From: Tepidibacter sp. | GTDB taxonomy: Bacteria > Bacillota > Clostridia > Peptostreptococcales > Peptostreptococcaceae | Length of the DNA stretch: 64,000 bases | Assembly: GCF_025210165.1 (NCBI RefSeq) | Contig: NZ_JAOASI010000039.1 | Coordinates: 1 to 64,000, forward strand | Direction of reading: 5' to 3' | Shown here: positions 8,743-18,154 of the stretch, one piece after another | Numbering within the stretch: the stretch's first letter is position 1 | How the letters are laid out: every line of letters begins with the position of its first letter | Program-made: the position numbers and the translations under genes | Notes under the pieces: generated by a model | Database searches by the model: none | The model's input: the letters and a program-made list of their open reading frames with translations, nothing else | What the model was told of the DNA's origin: nothing

Positions 8743-9828
8743 TTATTCTTTTCTTCCATACATAAGAATTTTATCAAAGATTTCCTTATCCTCAACAGAT
8801 TTACCTGTTCCTTTTGCTACACAATCAAGTGGATCTTCTGCTATATGTACAGGCATTCCAGTTTCTTCTCTAACTAATTTATCAAGTCCTTTTAAAAGAG
8901 CTCCTCCACCTGTAAGCATTATACCATTTTCCATAATATCAGATGCAAGCTCTGGTGGTGTTCTTTCAAGTGTTGCCTTTATTCCCTCTAATATACTAGT
9001 TATAGGTTCTTTTAATGCTTCTCTTACCTCACTAGATGTTATATTCATAGTCTTTGGAAGACCAGTTACTAAATCTCTTCCTCTTATATCCATACTTTCT
9101 TCTTCTTCATTTTCCTTAAATGCAGATCCTATCTGCATTTTAACTTCTTCTGCAGTTCTTTCCCCAATCATAAGGTTGTACTCTTTTTTAACATAGTTTA
9201 CTATTGATTCATCAAATTCATCTCCACCAATTCTAATCGACTTGGCTGTAACTATACCTCCTAATGATATAACTGCTATCTCACTAGTACCTCCACCTAT
9301 ATCTACTACCATATTTCCATCTGGTTCTTCTACTTTAAGACCAGCTCCAATAGCGGCAGCCATAGGCTCTTCTATTAAGTAAGCATCTTTAGCCCCAGCT
9401 TGTCTAGCAGCTTCTTCTATTGCTCTTTTTTCTACTTCTGTAACTCCATATGGAACACATACTGCAATCCTCGGACTGCTAAATAATGATTTTTTAGGAT
9501 AAGCTTTTTTTATAAAATATCTAAGCATACTTTGAGTAACATCAAAATCAGCAATTACTCCATCTTTCATAGGTCTTATAGCTATAATATTACCAGGAGT
9601 TCTTCCTATCATTTTCTTTGCATCTTCTCCAACAGCTAAAACCTCTTTGTTATCATCTCTTATAGCAACAACAGATGGCTCTCTTACTAAAATTCCATTT
9701 CCTCTTACATAAACTAATGTATTTGCTGTTCCTAAATCTATCCCCATATCATTTGATCTTGTATTAAAAAAACTCATTTTTTGTTTAGTCTTTTTTTCAC
9801 TCTTATTTTTATTCTTACTCTTTTTCAT
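8743..9828 (-). CDS. mreB: rod shape-determining actin homologue MreB
   Basis: Actin-fold ATPase of 361 residues. The phosphate-1 motif [13 protein letters not shown], the connecting and phosphate-2 motifs ([19 protein letters not shown]), and the adenosine motif ([12 protein letters not shown]) are all present. It forms membrane filaments that orient cell wall synthesis. The odd feature is a Lys/Asn/Ser-rich extension of 17 residues before [12 protein letters not shown], where most MreB proteins begin. The upstream ATG has its own GAGAGGAGAAG ribosome binding site, so I chose the longer start. It is the first gene of mreBCD-mrdA, 15 bp after radC. Confidence 0.95.
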   Translation of the reverse strand: MKKSKNKNKSEKKTKQKMSFFNTRSNDMGIDLGTANTLVYVRGNGILVREPSVVAIRDDNKEVLAVGEDAKKMIGRTPGNIIAIRPMKDGVIADFDVTQSMLRYFIKKAYPKKSLFSSPRIAVCVPYGVTEVEKRAIEEAARQAGAKDAYLIEEPMAAAIGAGLKVEEPDGNMVVDIGGGTSEIAVISLGGIVTAKSIRIGGDEFDESIVNYVKKEYNLMIGERTAEEVKMQIGSAFKENEEEESMDIRGRDLVTGLPKTMNITSSEVREALKEPITSILEGIKATLERTPPELASDIMENGIMLTGGGALLKGLDKLVREETGMPVHIAEDPLDCVAKGTGKSVEDKEIFDKILMYGRKE

Positions 9829-9843
9829 TTTGACTTCTCCTCT

Positions 9844-10542
9844 CTAGATTAAACCTCTCTCTTTAAAGCTAAAATACATTCCATCTCCAACTATTATATG
9901 ATCTATTATATCTATACCTAATATTTTTCCTCCCTCAATAAGCCTTTTAGTTATATTCTTATCTTCTCTACTAGGATCAGGATTACCTGAAGGATGGTTA
10001 TGCATAAGAATAATTTTATTTGTACTCCTTTTTATAGCTTCAATAAAAACTTCTCTTGGATGTACTAATGATGAATTCAAAGTTCCCACCGAAATTTCAA
10101 CATCACTTATAACCTCATTCTTCGTGTTTAATAAAATAGCTTTAAACACTTCCTTTTTTAGGTATCTAATATCTTCCATATACATACTTACTATGTCATC
10201 TGGGCCTGTAATTTTTGGTTTTTTTTCTGGAATAAATTTAGAAATTCTCCTGCCCAGCTCTATCGCAGCCATTATCTGACAAGCTTTTGCTGTTCCTACT
10301 CCCTTTACTTCTTTGAGTTCTTCTATATTAGTATAAGCTAATTTTCTTATTCCTAACGACTTATCCATATTTATTATATAGTTTGCAAGCTCTATTGACG
10401 ACATATTTTTATTGCCTGTTCTAAGTAAAATAGCTAAAAGTTCTGTATCAGACAAGCTATTAACTCCACTTAATATTATTTTTTCTCTGGGTCTTTGGTT
10501 TTTAGCCATATCCTTTATAGATACTTTATTTATATGACCCAT
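9844..10542 (-). CDS. radC: RadC/MPN-domain protein
   Basis: A 232-residue JAB/MPN metalloprotease-fold protein. The N-terminal half carries a helix-hairpin-helix element (LKEVKGVGTAKACQIMAAIELGRR, shortened to VKGVGTAKACQI), and the C-terminal half the zinc site MHNHPSGNPDPSRED. The historical role in DNA repair is not well supported, and the true substrate is unknown. It lies between maf and mreB, a conserved arrangement in Firmicutes, with short gaps (about 15 bp) that suggest cotranscription. Confidence 0.93.
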   Translation of the reverse strand: MGHINKVSIKDMAKNQRPREKIILSGVNSLSDTELLAILLRTGNKNMSSIELANYIINMDKSLGIRKLAYTNIEELKEVKGVGTAKACQIMAAIELGRRISKFIPEKKPKITGPDDIVSMYMEDIRYLKKEVFKAILLNTKNEVISDVEISVGTLNSSLVHPREVFIEAIKRSTNKIILMHNHPSGNPDPSREDKNITKRLIEGGKILGIDIIDHIIVGDGMYFSFKERGLI

Positions 10543-10558
10543 ACACCTTCCTCCTAAT

Positions 10559-11137
10559 TTATATAATATTTACATTGAAATGTCTATATAAAATTTGTCC
10601 TAACTTTGAAACAGGAAGTCCTACTACATTAAAATAATCCCCATCTATTTTTTCTATAAATAAAGAACCATACCCCTGTATACCATACGAACCTGCTTTG
10701 TCCATAGGCTCTGTTGTTTTTATATATCTTTTTATTTCATCTTCACTAAATTCTCTCATTTTTACTTTTGTCACTTCGTAATCGACAATTTTTTTATTGT
10801 CTTCAATGTTTAGTATAGAAATACCTGTAATAACTTTATGGTATTTACCAGAGAGCCTATTTAACGTATCAAAAGCCTCTTGTTCATTTTTGGGCTTTCC
10901 TAATATTTCTTCGTCAAGAACTACTATTGTATCAGCCCCAATTACTACACTGTTTCTGGATGTTTTATTTGCAATATCCATTGCCTTTTGAAATGATAGA
11001 CTCATAGCAATAGCTTCTGGTGTATCTCTATCATTTATAAACTCGTCTATATCACTCTTCATAATTTCGAAATCTAAATTCAAATTAAAAAGAATCTCTT
11101 TTCTTCTAGGGGAAGCTGACGCTAATACAATATTCAT
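10559..11137 (-). CDS. maf: Maf-family nucleoside triphosphate pyrophosphatase
   Basis: A protein of about 192 residues starting MNIVLASASPRRKEIL, the Maf signature. It also has IGADTIVVLDEEILGKP and a C-terminal QGYGSLFIEKIDGDYFNVVGLPV. Maf proteins hydrolyse dTTP/UTP or modified nucleotides to monophosphates and have been linked to septum arrest in Bacillus. The frame is open another 28 codons upstream, but those residues are unlike the family and GAGGTGATTGT immediately precedes this ATG, so I take the internal start. First gene after the rnf terminator. Confidence 0.93.
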   Translation of the reverse strand: MNIVLASASPRRKEILFNLNLDFEIMKSDIDEFINDRDTPEAIAMSLSFQKAMDIANKTSRNSVVIGADTIVVLDEEILGKPKNEQEAFDTLNRLSGKYHKVITGISILNIEDNKKIVDYEVTKVKMREFSEDEIKRYIKTTEPMDKAGSYGIQGYGSLFIEKIDGDYFNVVGLPVSKLGQILYRHFNVNII

Positions 11138-11191
11138 ACAATCACCTCTACAATAATACATTATCCCTAAATAGTTTATCATTTCGGTCAA

Positions 11192-11229
11192 AAAAAAACA
11201 ATAAGGTGTGGTAAATACCACACCTTATA
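11192..11229 (-). terminator. terminator of the rnf operon
   Basis: ATAAGGTGTGGTA and its exact complement around a two-base loop (11201-11229), followed on the minus strand by a T run. It begins 12 bp past the rnfB stop and separates rnf from maf-radC-mre. Confidence 0.85.
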
Positions 11230-11240
11230 TTTTTACCTTT

Positions 11241-12224
11241 TTATTTCATTTTTATAGCATCTTTAGGACATTTTTTCGAACACTCGCCACATCCTATACA
11301 CTTTTCTTCTATAATAGTATGTTTTTGCTTAAGCTCTCCTTCGATTGCTTCAACAGGACACTTTCGCTTACATATAGTACATCCAACACATTTTTCTTCT
11401 TCTATAACAGCTTTTTTTCTCTTGCTTAGCTCTCCTGATATAGCTTTTGTTGGACACTTTTGTGTACAAACCATACATTGTGTACACTTTGAATAATCTA
11501 TCTTAGCTAATTTGCCTTCCATAGTTATAGCTTCGAATGGACAAGCTCTTGCACACATTCCGCATCCTATACATCCAACTGCACACTTAGATTTAACATC
11601 TTTTCCGAATTCTTCACTATTACACTCAACAACTACTTCTTGAGAATAAGGAACCCAGTCTATTACAGATTTTGGACAAACTTCTAAACATTTACCACAA
11701 GATACACATTTATCTCTATCTATGCTAGCTATTCCGTCTTTTATTACAATAGCACCAAATTGACATACATTAACACAAGTTCCAAGACCTAAACATCCAT
11801 ACTGACAAGATTTAGATCCACCAGATACTAAGGCTGCTGCTCTACAGTCATTTATTCCATAGTATTCACTTTTTTCTTTAGCATTGTTACATGTACCATT
11901 ACATATAACCTTTGCTACTGTTTTTTCTCCCTCTTGTGCAGTTTGCCCCATTATTTCAGCTATTTTAGCTGTAGTATCTGATCCTCCTACTGGACATGCA
12001 TTTACTGGAGCATCTCCAGCAACAATTGCATTTGCTAATCCTCCACAACCAGGATAACCACAACCTCCACAGTTAGCTCCTGGTAAAGCTTCATTTATAG
12101 CTTCTACTCTTGGGTCAACCTCTACTGCAAACTTTTTAGAAGCATATGCAAGACCAGAACCAAATAAAAGTCCCATAGCACCTAGACTTACTACTGAATT
12201 TAATATTAAAGACATATTTTTCAC
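11241..12224 (-). CDS. rnfB: Rnf complex ferredoxin subunit RnfB
   Basis: Electron-entry subunit of the Rnf ion-pumping ferredoxin:NAD+ oxidoreductase, 327 residues. An N-terminal membrane segment is followed by a 4Fe-4S site (ANCGGCGYPGCGG) and then an unusually Cys-rich C-terminal half. I see five CxxCxxCxxxCP ferredoxin motifs (CVSCGKCLEVCP, CIGCGMCARACP, CTQCMVCTQKCP, CVGCTICKRKCP, CIGCGECSKKCP) and a variant one (GLGTCVNVCQFG). Proteobacterial RnfB has fewer clusters; the long form is typical of Clostridia. It is the last gene of rnfCDGEAB, followed by a terminator. Confidence 0.96.
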   Translation of the reverse strand: MKNMSLILNSVVSLGAMGLLFGSGLAYASKKFAVEVDPRVEAINEALPGANCGGCGYPGCGGLANAIVAGDAPVNACPVGGSDTTAKIAEIMGQTAQEGEKTVAKVICNGTCNNAKEKSEYYGINDCRAAALVSGGSKSCQYGCLGLGTCVNVCQFGAIVIKDGIASIDRDKCVSCGKCLEVCPKSVIDWVPYSQEVVVECNSEEFGKDVKSKCAVGCIGCGMCARACPFEAITMEGKLAKIDYSKCTQCMVCTQKCPTKAISGELSKRKKAVIEEEKCVGCTICKRKCPVEAIEGELKQKHTIIEEKCIGCGECSKKCPKDAIKMK

Positions 12225-12231
12225 CCCCTAC

Positions 12232-12804
12232 CTAAACTAATCCTGTAAATCCTAAGAATGCTATTGCCATAAGACTTGCTGTAATTAAGGCAATAGGAAA
12301 TCCTTTAAAACTTTCTGGTACATCTGCAAGTTCAAGTCTTTCTCTTATTCCTGCAAATAAAACTATTGCAAGTGTAAATCCGATAGCAGCACCTATACCG
12401 TTTACTATTGTTTGAATTAAGTTGTAATTACTGTCTATGTTTATTATAGCAACCCCTAAAACCGCACAGTTTGTAGTTATAAGTGGTAAGAAAACTCCTA
12501 GTGCTTGATAAAGCGTAGGACTCATTTTTTGAATTACCATCTCAACGAACTGAACAAGAGATGCTATTACAAGTATAAACGCGATTGTTTGTAAAAACTG
12601 TATTCCAAGTGGCTCAAGCACATAATATTGAACAAAATAAGTTATTATAGATGCTAAAGTCATAACGAAAGTAACAGCCATACCCATACCTACTGCAGTT
12701 TCAACTTTTTTAGAAACTCCAAGGAACGGACATATACCTAAGAATCTAGATAATACAAAGTTATTTACTAATATAGAACTTACTAATATTAAAAATATTT
12801 CCAT
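12232..12804 (-). CDS. rnfA: Rnf complex membrane subunit RnfA
   Basis: A 190-residue integral membrane protein with six hydrophobic segments. It shows the Rnf/Nqr signatures [28 protein letters not shown] (abridged to [14 protein letters not shown]) and [11 protein letters not shown]. RnfA and RnfE are paralogues that form an inverted pair in the membrane and hold an Fe-S cluster between conserved Cys residues, here in GICPFLG and TNCAVLG. Ribosome binding site GGAGGGG. Gaps to rnfB and rnfE are under 15 bp. Confidence 0.95.
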   Translation of the reverse strand: MEIFLILVSSILVNNFVLSRFLGICPFLGVSKKVETAVGMGMAVTFVMTLASIITYFVQYYVLEPLGIQFLQTIAFILVIASLVQFVEMVIQKMSPTLYQALGVFLPLITTNCAVLGVAIINIDSNYNLIQTIVNGIGAAIGFTLAIVLFAGIRERLELADVPESFKGFPIALITASLMAIAFLGFTGLV

Positions 12805-12816
12805 CCAATTCCCCTC

Positions 12817-13413
12817 CTAACTAGCTTTTTTGTCAGCAATTTTATTAATAGCTGCAAGAAGTAATCCTAACGCTAAAAATGCACCTGGAGGTAATATCAT
12901 TATAAGCGCTGGCTTATATGCACTACCTAATATTAATTGATTGAATATAGTTCCATTTCCAAATAATTCTCTAACAATACCAAGTAATGTTAAAGAAGCT
13001 GTGAATCCAAGTCCCATTCCAATTCCATCTACTATTGATGCTACTGGTCCATTTTTAGACGCAAAACTCTCTGCTCTTGCTAATATTAAGCAGTTAACAA
13101 CTATAAGAGGGATAAATAATCCAAGTTTTTTATCAAGTGCTGGTAAATAAGCCTTTAAAAGCATTCCTACTAATGTAACGAATGTCGCTATTACTACTAT
13201 GAATGCAGGTATTCTTATCTTAGAAGGTATAAGCTTTCTAACAAGTGATATAACTAAGTTTGCACATATTAAAACTGCAGTCGTTGCAAGTCCCATACCT
13301 AATCCATTTTCAGCAGAAGTTGTAACTCCAAGAGTTGGACACATACCTAAAACCTGTACAAATACAGGATTGTCCTTTATAATACCATTTTTTAATAATT
13401 TACCTAATTTCAT
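12817..13413 (-). CDS. rnfE: Rnf complex membrane subunit RnfE
   Basis: A 198-residue polytopic membrane protein paralogous to RnfA. It has NPVFVQVLGMCPTLGVTTSAENGLGMG (core LGMCPTLGVT) and VVNCLILARAE, each with the conserved Cys. It is part of the sodium- or proton-translocating core of the Rnf complex. It sits between rnfG and rnfA in the standard order. Ribosome binding site GGAGG. Length is typical of the family. Confidence 0.95.
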   Translation of the reverse strand: MKLGKLLKNGIIKDNPVFVQVLGMCPTLGVTTSAENGLGMGLATTAVLICANLVISLVRKLIPSKIRIPAFIVVIATFVTLVGMLLKAYLPALDKKLGLFIPLIVVNCLILARAESFASKNGPVASIVDGIGMGLGFTASLTLLGIVRELFGNGTIFNQLILGSAYKPALIMILPPGAFLALGLLLAAINKIADKKAS

Positions 13414-13428
13414 AATTTCACCTCCAAC

Positions 13429-13983
13429 CTATTTTAAAGCTTCATTATATATTCTTATCGCTTCATTAACACCATCAGTTACTGCTTTTGAAGTTATAGT
13501 TGCTCCAGCTATTGAAACAATTTCATTTTCCTTAGGTCCTGGATTTTTAATAACTTCAAGGTTCTTATCTATACCTTTTCCTTTATATTGACTCTTAAAT
13601 GGCTCATCAGCAGCTTTTGCTCCAAGTCCTGGAGTTTCTGCATGATTTCCTATAGAAATACCGTGAACAGTACCATCTGTACCTATTCCTACCATTACTT
13701 CAACCTCTCCTGCATATCCTTTAGGAGCAGTTTTTATAGTATATCCTACTACCTCAGATCCATTTAATCCTTGATATATTTCTTTAAGCATAGTTGATTC
13801 TACTTCTTTTTCAACAAGCTTAAATTCTTTAGCTTTTAAAACATCATTACGAGCTTTAGTATTAGCTATTTCATTTTGTTCTTGTATTGCAGGTAATGTA
13901 ACTTCGTTAGTAAATCCTAAAACAACAGCCGATATAGATGTTATTATTAAAAGTATTACTCCAAGCTTTAATATTTCTTTCAT
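13429..13983 (-). CDS. rnfG: Rnf complex flavoprotein subunit RnfG
   Basis: A 184-residue protein with an N-terminal membrane anchor (residues 6-28) and an extracytoplasmic FMN-binding domain. The covalent flavin attachment motif is visible near the C-terminus as SIAGATITSKAVTDGV, where the Thr in GATIT is esterified to FMN by ApbE. GNHAETPGLGAKA is also conserved. The start codon overlaps the rnfD stop (TAATG), so translation is coupled. Confidence 0.95.
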   Translation of the reverse strand: MKEILKLGVILLIITSISAVVLGFTNEVTLPAIQEQNEIANTKARNDVLKAKEFKLVEKEVESTMLKEIYQGLNGSEVVGYTIKTAPKGYAGEVEVMVGIGTDGTVHGISIGNHAETPGLGAKAADEPFKSQYKGKGIDKNLEVIKNPGPKENEIVSIAGATITSKAVTDGVNEAIRIYNEALK

Positions 13984-14927
13984 TACTTAGCCACCTCCCC
14001 AAATACTTTAGGGTTTACATATTTATCTATAAGTGGTGCTGCTACGTTCATTAATAATATTGAGTAAGAAACTCCTTCTGGGTATCCTCCCCATAATCTT
14101 ATTATCGTAGTTAAAGCTCCACATCCAATTGCATATATTATTTGACCTTTTTGAGTCATAGGTGATGATGAATAATCTGTTGCCATATAAAAAGCACCAA
14201 TCATTAATCCCCCAGCAAATAAGTGGTACATTGAATTTGCTATATCAAATCCACCAAATAAGAATGTTAATACAAATACTGTTCCTATATAGTAAGTAGG
14301 TATTACATAAGTGATTACTCCTCTATATAGAAGATATACTCCACCTAATATTAAAAGTATTGCAGATGTTTCTCCAATACATCCTCCTATATTACCAACT
14401 AAAAGATCGAAGAAACTTGGTTTTGCCATATCTATTGCCTCTGCACCTTTAATTATCGCAAGAGGAGTAGCTGTAGATACAGCATCTGGTCCTGGAGTTA
14501 CCCAACTTGTCATTTCTACTGGCCAAGAAGCAAGTAACATTGCACGAGCTGCAAGAGCAGGGTTCATAAAGTTGTGTCCTATTCCTCCAAATAATTGCTT
14601 TACTATTACAATTGCAAATACTGATCCTACAAATGGTATCCATAAAGGAGCACTTGCTGGTATATTAAATGCTACTAATAATCCTGTAACCACTGCCGAC
14701 CAATCGTTTATAGTTACTGGCTTTCTCATAAGTTTTTGACATAGTGCTTCTGATGCAACCGCACCTATTAATGCAGATATAATTACTCCTAAAGCTGGCA
14801 TTCCAAAATAATAAACAGCAGCTATAGTTGCTGGAACTAACGCTATTACAACATCCCTCATTATAGTAGAAGTATCTTCTTTTGATCTTAAATGAGGAGA
14901 AGAAGATATTATAAATTTACTATCCAT
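13983..14927 (-). CDS. rnfD: Rnf complex membrane flavoprotein subunit RnfD
   Basis: A 314-residue membrane protein with about ten hydrophobic segments and the covalent FMN motif (VSTATPLAI; the Thr accepts FMN). GHNFMNPALAARAML, MATDYSSSPMTQKGQ and RLWGGYPEGVSYSIL are typical family stretches. It forms the ion-translocating path with RnfA, E and G. AAGGAGG ribosome binding site. One base overlap with rnfG downstream and about 15 bp from rnfC upstream. Confidence 0.95.
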   Translation of the reverse strand: MDSKFIISSSPHLRSKEDTSTIMRDVVIALVPATIAAVYYFGMPALGVIISALIGAVASEALCQKLMRKPVTINDWSAVVTGLLVAFNIPASAPLWIPFVGSVFAIVIVKQLFGGIGHNFMNPALAARAMLLASWPVEMTSWVTPGPDAVSTATPLAIIKGAEAIDMAKPSFFDLLVGNIGGCIGETSAILLILGGVYLLYRGVITYVIPTYYIGTVFVLTFLFGGFDIANSMYHLFAGGLMIGAFYMATDYSSSPMTQKGQIIYAIGCGALTTIIRLWGGYPEGVSYSILLMNVAAPLIDKYVNPKVFGEVAK

Positions 14928-14941
14928 TCCTTTACCTCCTT

Positions 14942-16267
14942 TTACTTACTTTGTTTTCTTTTTTGTGCTATTATTTCTTTTTTTGCAACTCTTATTGACT
15001 GAAGAAGAGGTCTCTTTGATGGACATATAAATGAACATGATCCACACTCTATACAGTCAAGAGCTCTATAATCTTCCGCTCTATCAAAGTTATATTTTAG
15101 TGAATGAGCACTTATATAAATCGGTTGTAAAAATGCAGGACATATATCTACACATTTACCACATCTTATACAATTGGCTGGATTTGGTAAAGTAGCTTCT
15201 TCTCTATTAAGACATAGTATACCAGATCCACCTTTAGTAACAGGTACCTCAAGCGTATATTGAGCAAGTCCCATCATAGGTCCTCCCATTATAACCTTTC
15301 CTGCTTCTTCTTTAAATCCACCACATTGATTTATTATTTCTTCAAATGTAGTTCCTATCTTAATAAGTAGGTTAGTAGGATTTGTTATTGCACTGCCTGT
15401 AACAGTAGTTATTCTTTCTATAAGAGGCATACCTGTCGTTATAGTTTCATATATTTGAGCTGCTGTTGCAACGTTATTTACTACAACTCCAACGTCCATA
15501 GGTAATCCGCCAGATGGTACTTCTTTCTTTATACAAGCATATATAAGTTGCTTTTCTGCTCCTTGAGGATACTTAGTTTTAAGTCCTACAACTTCTATAT
15601 TACTTTCTTTTTGAGCTGCCTTAGTCATAGCTTCTATAGCATCAGGCTTATTGTCTTCTATCCCTATATATCCTTTTTCGACATTTAAAACCTTCATTAT
15701 AGCTTTAAGTCCATAAACTACAGATTCTGGATTTTCAAGCATAAGTCTATGATCCGCTGTAAGATATGGCTCACACTCAGCTCCATTTAATATAACTGTA
15801 TCTATTTTTTTCTCTTTTGGTGGTGATAATTTAACATGAGTTGGGAATGCTGCTCCACCCATACCAACTATACCAGCTTCTTTTATTATTTCTAGTATTT
15901 CTTCTCCCTTTAGAGATTCTATGCTTCCTTTAGGAACAACACTTTCATGAGCTTCGTTTTCGAAATCATTTTCAATAACTACACATAATCCCTTTCCTCC
16001 TGGTATTGGACATTCCTTAATCGCCTTTACCTTTCCAGAAACAGAAGAATGTACAGGTGAAGAAACAAAACCTTGTGCCTCTCCTATCTTTTGCCCTACT
16101 TTAACCGTATCTCCAACATTAACAATAGCCTTAGATGGTGCTCCTATATGTTGTTGAAGAGGTATATATAAAGTAGCTGGATCTTTAGCTCTTTCTACTT
16201 TTATACTCTCAGTACTTTTCTTTCTGTGTGGCGGATGAACACCACCTCTAAAACTTAAGAGCTTCAT
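14942..16267 (-). CDS. rnfC: Rnf complex NADH-binding subunit RnfC
   Basis: A peripheral subunit of 441 residues that exchanges electrons with NAD. It has the N-terminal GGVHPPHRK, a Gly-rich dinucleotide motif (GIVGMGGAAFPTHVKL, core GMGGAAFPT), a flavin-binding ILNGAECEPYLTADHRLM region, and two ferredoxin motifs (CIRCGKCVDICP, CIECGSCSFICP). It is the first gene of rnfCDGEAB; AAGGAGG precedes the ATG. The operon couples ferredoxin oxidation to NAD reduction and an ion gradient, which suits an amino-acid-fermenting anaerobe. The 200 bp upstream, very AT-rich, should hold the operon promoter, but I cannot pick it with confidence. Confidence 0.96.
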   Translation of the reverse strand: MKLLSFRGGVHPPHRKKSTESIKVERAKDPATLYIPLQQHIGAPSKAIVNVGDTVKVGQKIGEAQGFVSSPVHSSVSGKVKAIKECPIPGGKGLCVVIENDFENEAHESVVPKGSIESLKGEEILEIIKEAGIVGMGGAAFPTHVKLSPPKEKKIDTVILNGAECEPYLTADHRLMLENPESVVYGLKAIMKVLNVEKGYIGIEDNKPDAIEAMTKAAQKESNIEVVGLKTKYPQGAEKQLIYACIKKEVPSGGLPMDVGVVVNNVATAAQIYETITTGMPLIERITTVTGSAITNPTNLLIKIGTTFEEIINQCGGFKEEAGKVIMGGPMMGLAQYTLEVPVTKGGSGILCLNREEATLPNPANCIRCGKCVDICPAFLQPIYISAHSLKYNFDRAEDYRALDCIECGSCSFICPSKRPLLQSIRVAKKEIIAQKRKQSK

Positions 16268-16436
16268 TCATATTACCTCCTTACAATAAATTATAAATCA
16301 ACTTGAATTTCCAAGCATAAATATTTATATTCTATGAAAAACATTCCAACATATAGTATACTATATTTTTTTTATAAAGTCCTACAAGTTTTTTTTTTAA
16401 CATACTTTTGATGCTGTATTTTGAATTAATTTGCAA

Positions 16437-16470
16437 ATTAAAACCAGATGATTATCATCTGGTTTTAATT
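16437..16470 (-). terminator. terminator after the SPOR-like gene
   Basis: Inverted repeat AAAACCAGATGAT / ATCATCTGGTTTT with T-rich flank, just past the stop of the 16475-17287 gene on the minus strand. It separates that gene from rnf. Confidence 0.8.
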
Positions 16471-16474
16471 AAAT

Positions 16475-17287
16475 CTATATATTTTTAATTTCATTTATGA
16501 ATTCATAATACTGCAATAAGCTTGATATAAAGAGCTTTTGGCACGATTTAACATTCCCATCCCCTAAATTTTTATTTATACCTTCTACATTCTTTTTCTG
16601 TATTTCGCAAAATTTCGACATTTTTTCTTCAAAATTTTCTGCATATTTTCCTCTGAATTTCTCCGAACTCTTTGTTAATGAATCTACTATTTTACTTTTA
16701 TTATTAATTATTTTTATATAATCATCATAATTTGATTTACCAATTTTATATTCATTCCAAAACTTAGACTCCTGTTTCATACTTTCAATTATAAGTTCTA
16801 AGTTACTACATACCTCATTCATATATTCATATTTTTTTGTATATTCTAAATCTATATATCCTACTTGTATTTTAGATATGAACGCATCAGAATAAATAGA
16901 TTTAATATTTTCTAAATTTTTTCTTACACTAGATTCGTCTAAAGATACATATGTATATATTTTATAAGCATCTTCTTTTTTATATACATAATTAGGTATA
17001 CCTAAGCTTTTAAGATTATTTACTACACTCTCTACTTCTTTATAATCATTTAATGATCCTACTTGTAAAGAATATATTTCAAACCCATCTATATGTTTTT
17101 TAGTTTTACCTTTAACTTCTATATTCTCTTTTTCTTGATCCTTTACTTCTATTTTTACAGCATTTATCGTTTTTTTATTAGATATTTTATTAAATATATA
17201 TTTAGAAGTCGCCCAAGATGCTATGAGTGGTATTATCAGAAAAAATATAAGTAAAGATTTTCTTTGTTTTCCATATCTTTTATTCAT
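16475..17287 (-). CDS. membrane-anchored SPOR-like domain protein
   Basis: A 270-residue protein with a short basic N-terminus, one membrane segment at about 13-31, then a region resembling a SPOR domain at about 70-140 ([18 protein letters not shown] ... [20 protein letters not shown]). SPOR domains bind denuded peptidoglycan, often at septa. The C-terminal half is helical and Lys-rich, with no family I recognise. GGGAGG ribosome binding site. It is divergent from the lytic transglycosylase gene at 17373, so both may act on the cell wall from a shared intergenic region. The fold call is from pattern only. Confidence 0.65.
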   Translation of the reverse strand: MNKRYGKQRKSLLIFFLIIPLIASWATSKYIFNKISNKKTINAVKIEVKDQEKENIEVKGKTKKHIDGFEIYSLQVGSLNDYKEVESVVNNLKSLGIPNYVYKKEDAYKIYTYVSLDESSVRKNLENIKSIYSDAFISKIQVGYIDLEYTKKYEYMNEVCSNLELIIESMKQESKFWNEYKIGKSNYDDYIKIINNKSKIVDSLTKSSEKFRGKYAENFEEKMSKFCEIQKKNVEGINKNLGDGNVKSCQKLFISSLLQYYEFINEIKNI

Positions 17288-17372
17288 TAGTTATTCCTCC
17301 CTATTTACTATTCTATATATTATTTATATAATAGTTTTATATAAAATATTACTAAATAAGGAGTTAGTATCT

Positions 17373-17960
17373 ATGAATAATTTTATAAGTCAAATTTATT
17401 TAAATAAATTAAACGAAATCCAAAGTAGAATACCAGTAAAAATAATACCTGACAAGAATTCAGGTAATTTTAAAGAAATATTAAATGAAAAAACTACAGA
17501 TATTAGTAAATTAACTAATAATAACTCAACTAATAAAATTTCACTAGACAATAAACCTATAAATAATAATAAAGCTTATATTGATAGTGCAATAAAAGAA
17601 GCTTCTTCAAAATATAATGTCGATGAGAATTTAATAAAAGCTGTTATACAGGCTGAATCAAACTTCAATCCAAATGCAACTTCACATAAGGGTGCTATGG
17701 GTCTTATGCAATTAATGCCAGGTACTGCAAAATCATTGAATGTAAAAAATCCTTACAATGCAAAAGAAAACGTGCTAGGTGGTACAAAATATCTAGACTC
17801 ACTTTTAGACAAGCATAATGATATACCTTTAGCTTTGGCTTCTTATAATGCAGGTCCTGGTAATGTAGCTAAATACAAGGGAATCCCTCCATTTAAAGAA
17901 ACTCAAGGATATGTTAAAAAGGTTATGAACACATATAATAAGCTAAAAAATCAAACCTAA
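17373..17960 (+). CDS. soluble lytic transglycosylase (SLT domain)
   Basis: A 195-residue protein with a low-complexity N-terminal half (Asn/Lys/Thr-rich to about residue 68) and a C-terminal SLT domain. The catalytic Glu is E95 in [13 protein letters not shown], followed by [26 protein letters not shown] and [15 protein letters not shown]. It cleaves the MurNAc-GlcNAc bond with anhydro product formation. The open frame extends 50 codons upstream, but AAGGAG sits 9 bases before this ATG and the upstream residues overlap the divergent gene, so I use the internal start. I see no clear signal peptide. Similar proteins in Firmicutes occur beside flagellar or cell-wall genes. Confidence 0.85.
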   Translation: MNNFISQIYLNKLNEIQSRIPVKIIPDKNSGNFKEILNEKTTDISKLTNNNSTNKISLDNKPINNNKAYIDSAIKEASSKYNVDENLIKAVIQAESNFNPNATSHKGAMGLMQLMPGTAKSLNVKNPYNAKENVLGGTKYLDSLLDKHNDIPLALASYNAGPGNVAKYKGIPPFKETQGYVKKVMNTYNKLKNQT

Positions 17961-18001
17961 AATTCATCTACTCGCTAATAAAAAATTCGTCTACTCGCTA
18001 A
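17961..18001. repeat. direct repeat in a GC-richer intergenic stretch
   Basis: AATTCATCTACTCGCTAA at 17961-17978 is repeated with one change as AATTCGTCTACTCGCTAA at 17984-18001. The next 50 bases are markedly richer in G+C than the surroundings, with no gene. Part of the unit (AATTCGTCTAC) recurs in reverse at 21668-21678, upstream of the flotillin gene. It looks like a fragment of a dispersed non-coding repeat. Confidence 0.55.
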
Positions 18002-18116
18002 CGCGGTGACTCATGTCGCCAACGACCCTTACAGGCTCCGTTGCTCAAAAATAGTTGAATATGTAGCTCTTTCAACAAGCTATCTACAAAACAAAAAATG
18101 ATATAGTTTCCTATAT

Positions 18117-18154
18117 AATAAAATAAGGTGGTCTATAGACCACCTTATTTTATT
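18117..18154. terminator. bidirectional terminator between two cell-wall hydrolase genes
   Basis: Perfect palindrome: the half AATAAAATAAGGTGGTCTA at 18117-18135 is followed directly by its complement. It covers the last codons of the minus-strand NlpC/P60 gene and ends both converging units. Confidence 0.85.

Noticed and set aside
8743-9828. Mbl or MreBH rather than MreB
   Set aside because: The gene leads mreBCD directly, so MreB is preferred, although sequence alone does not exclude the paralogues.
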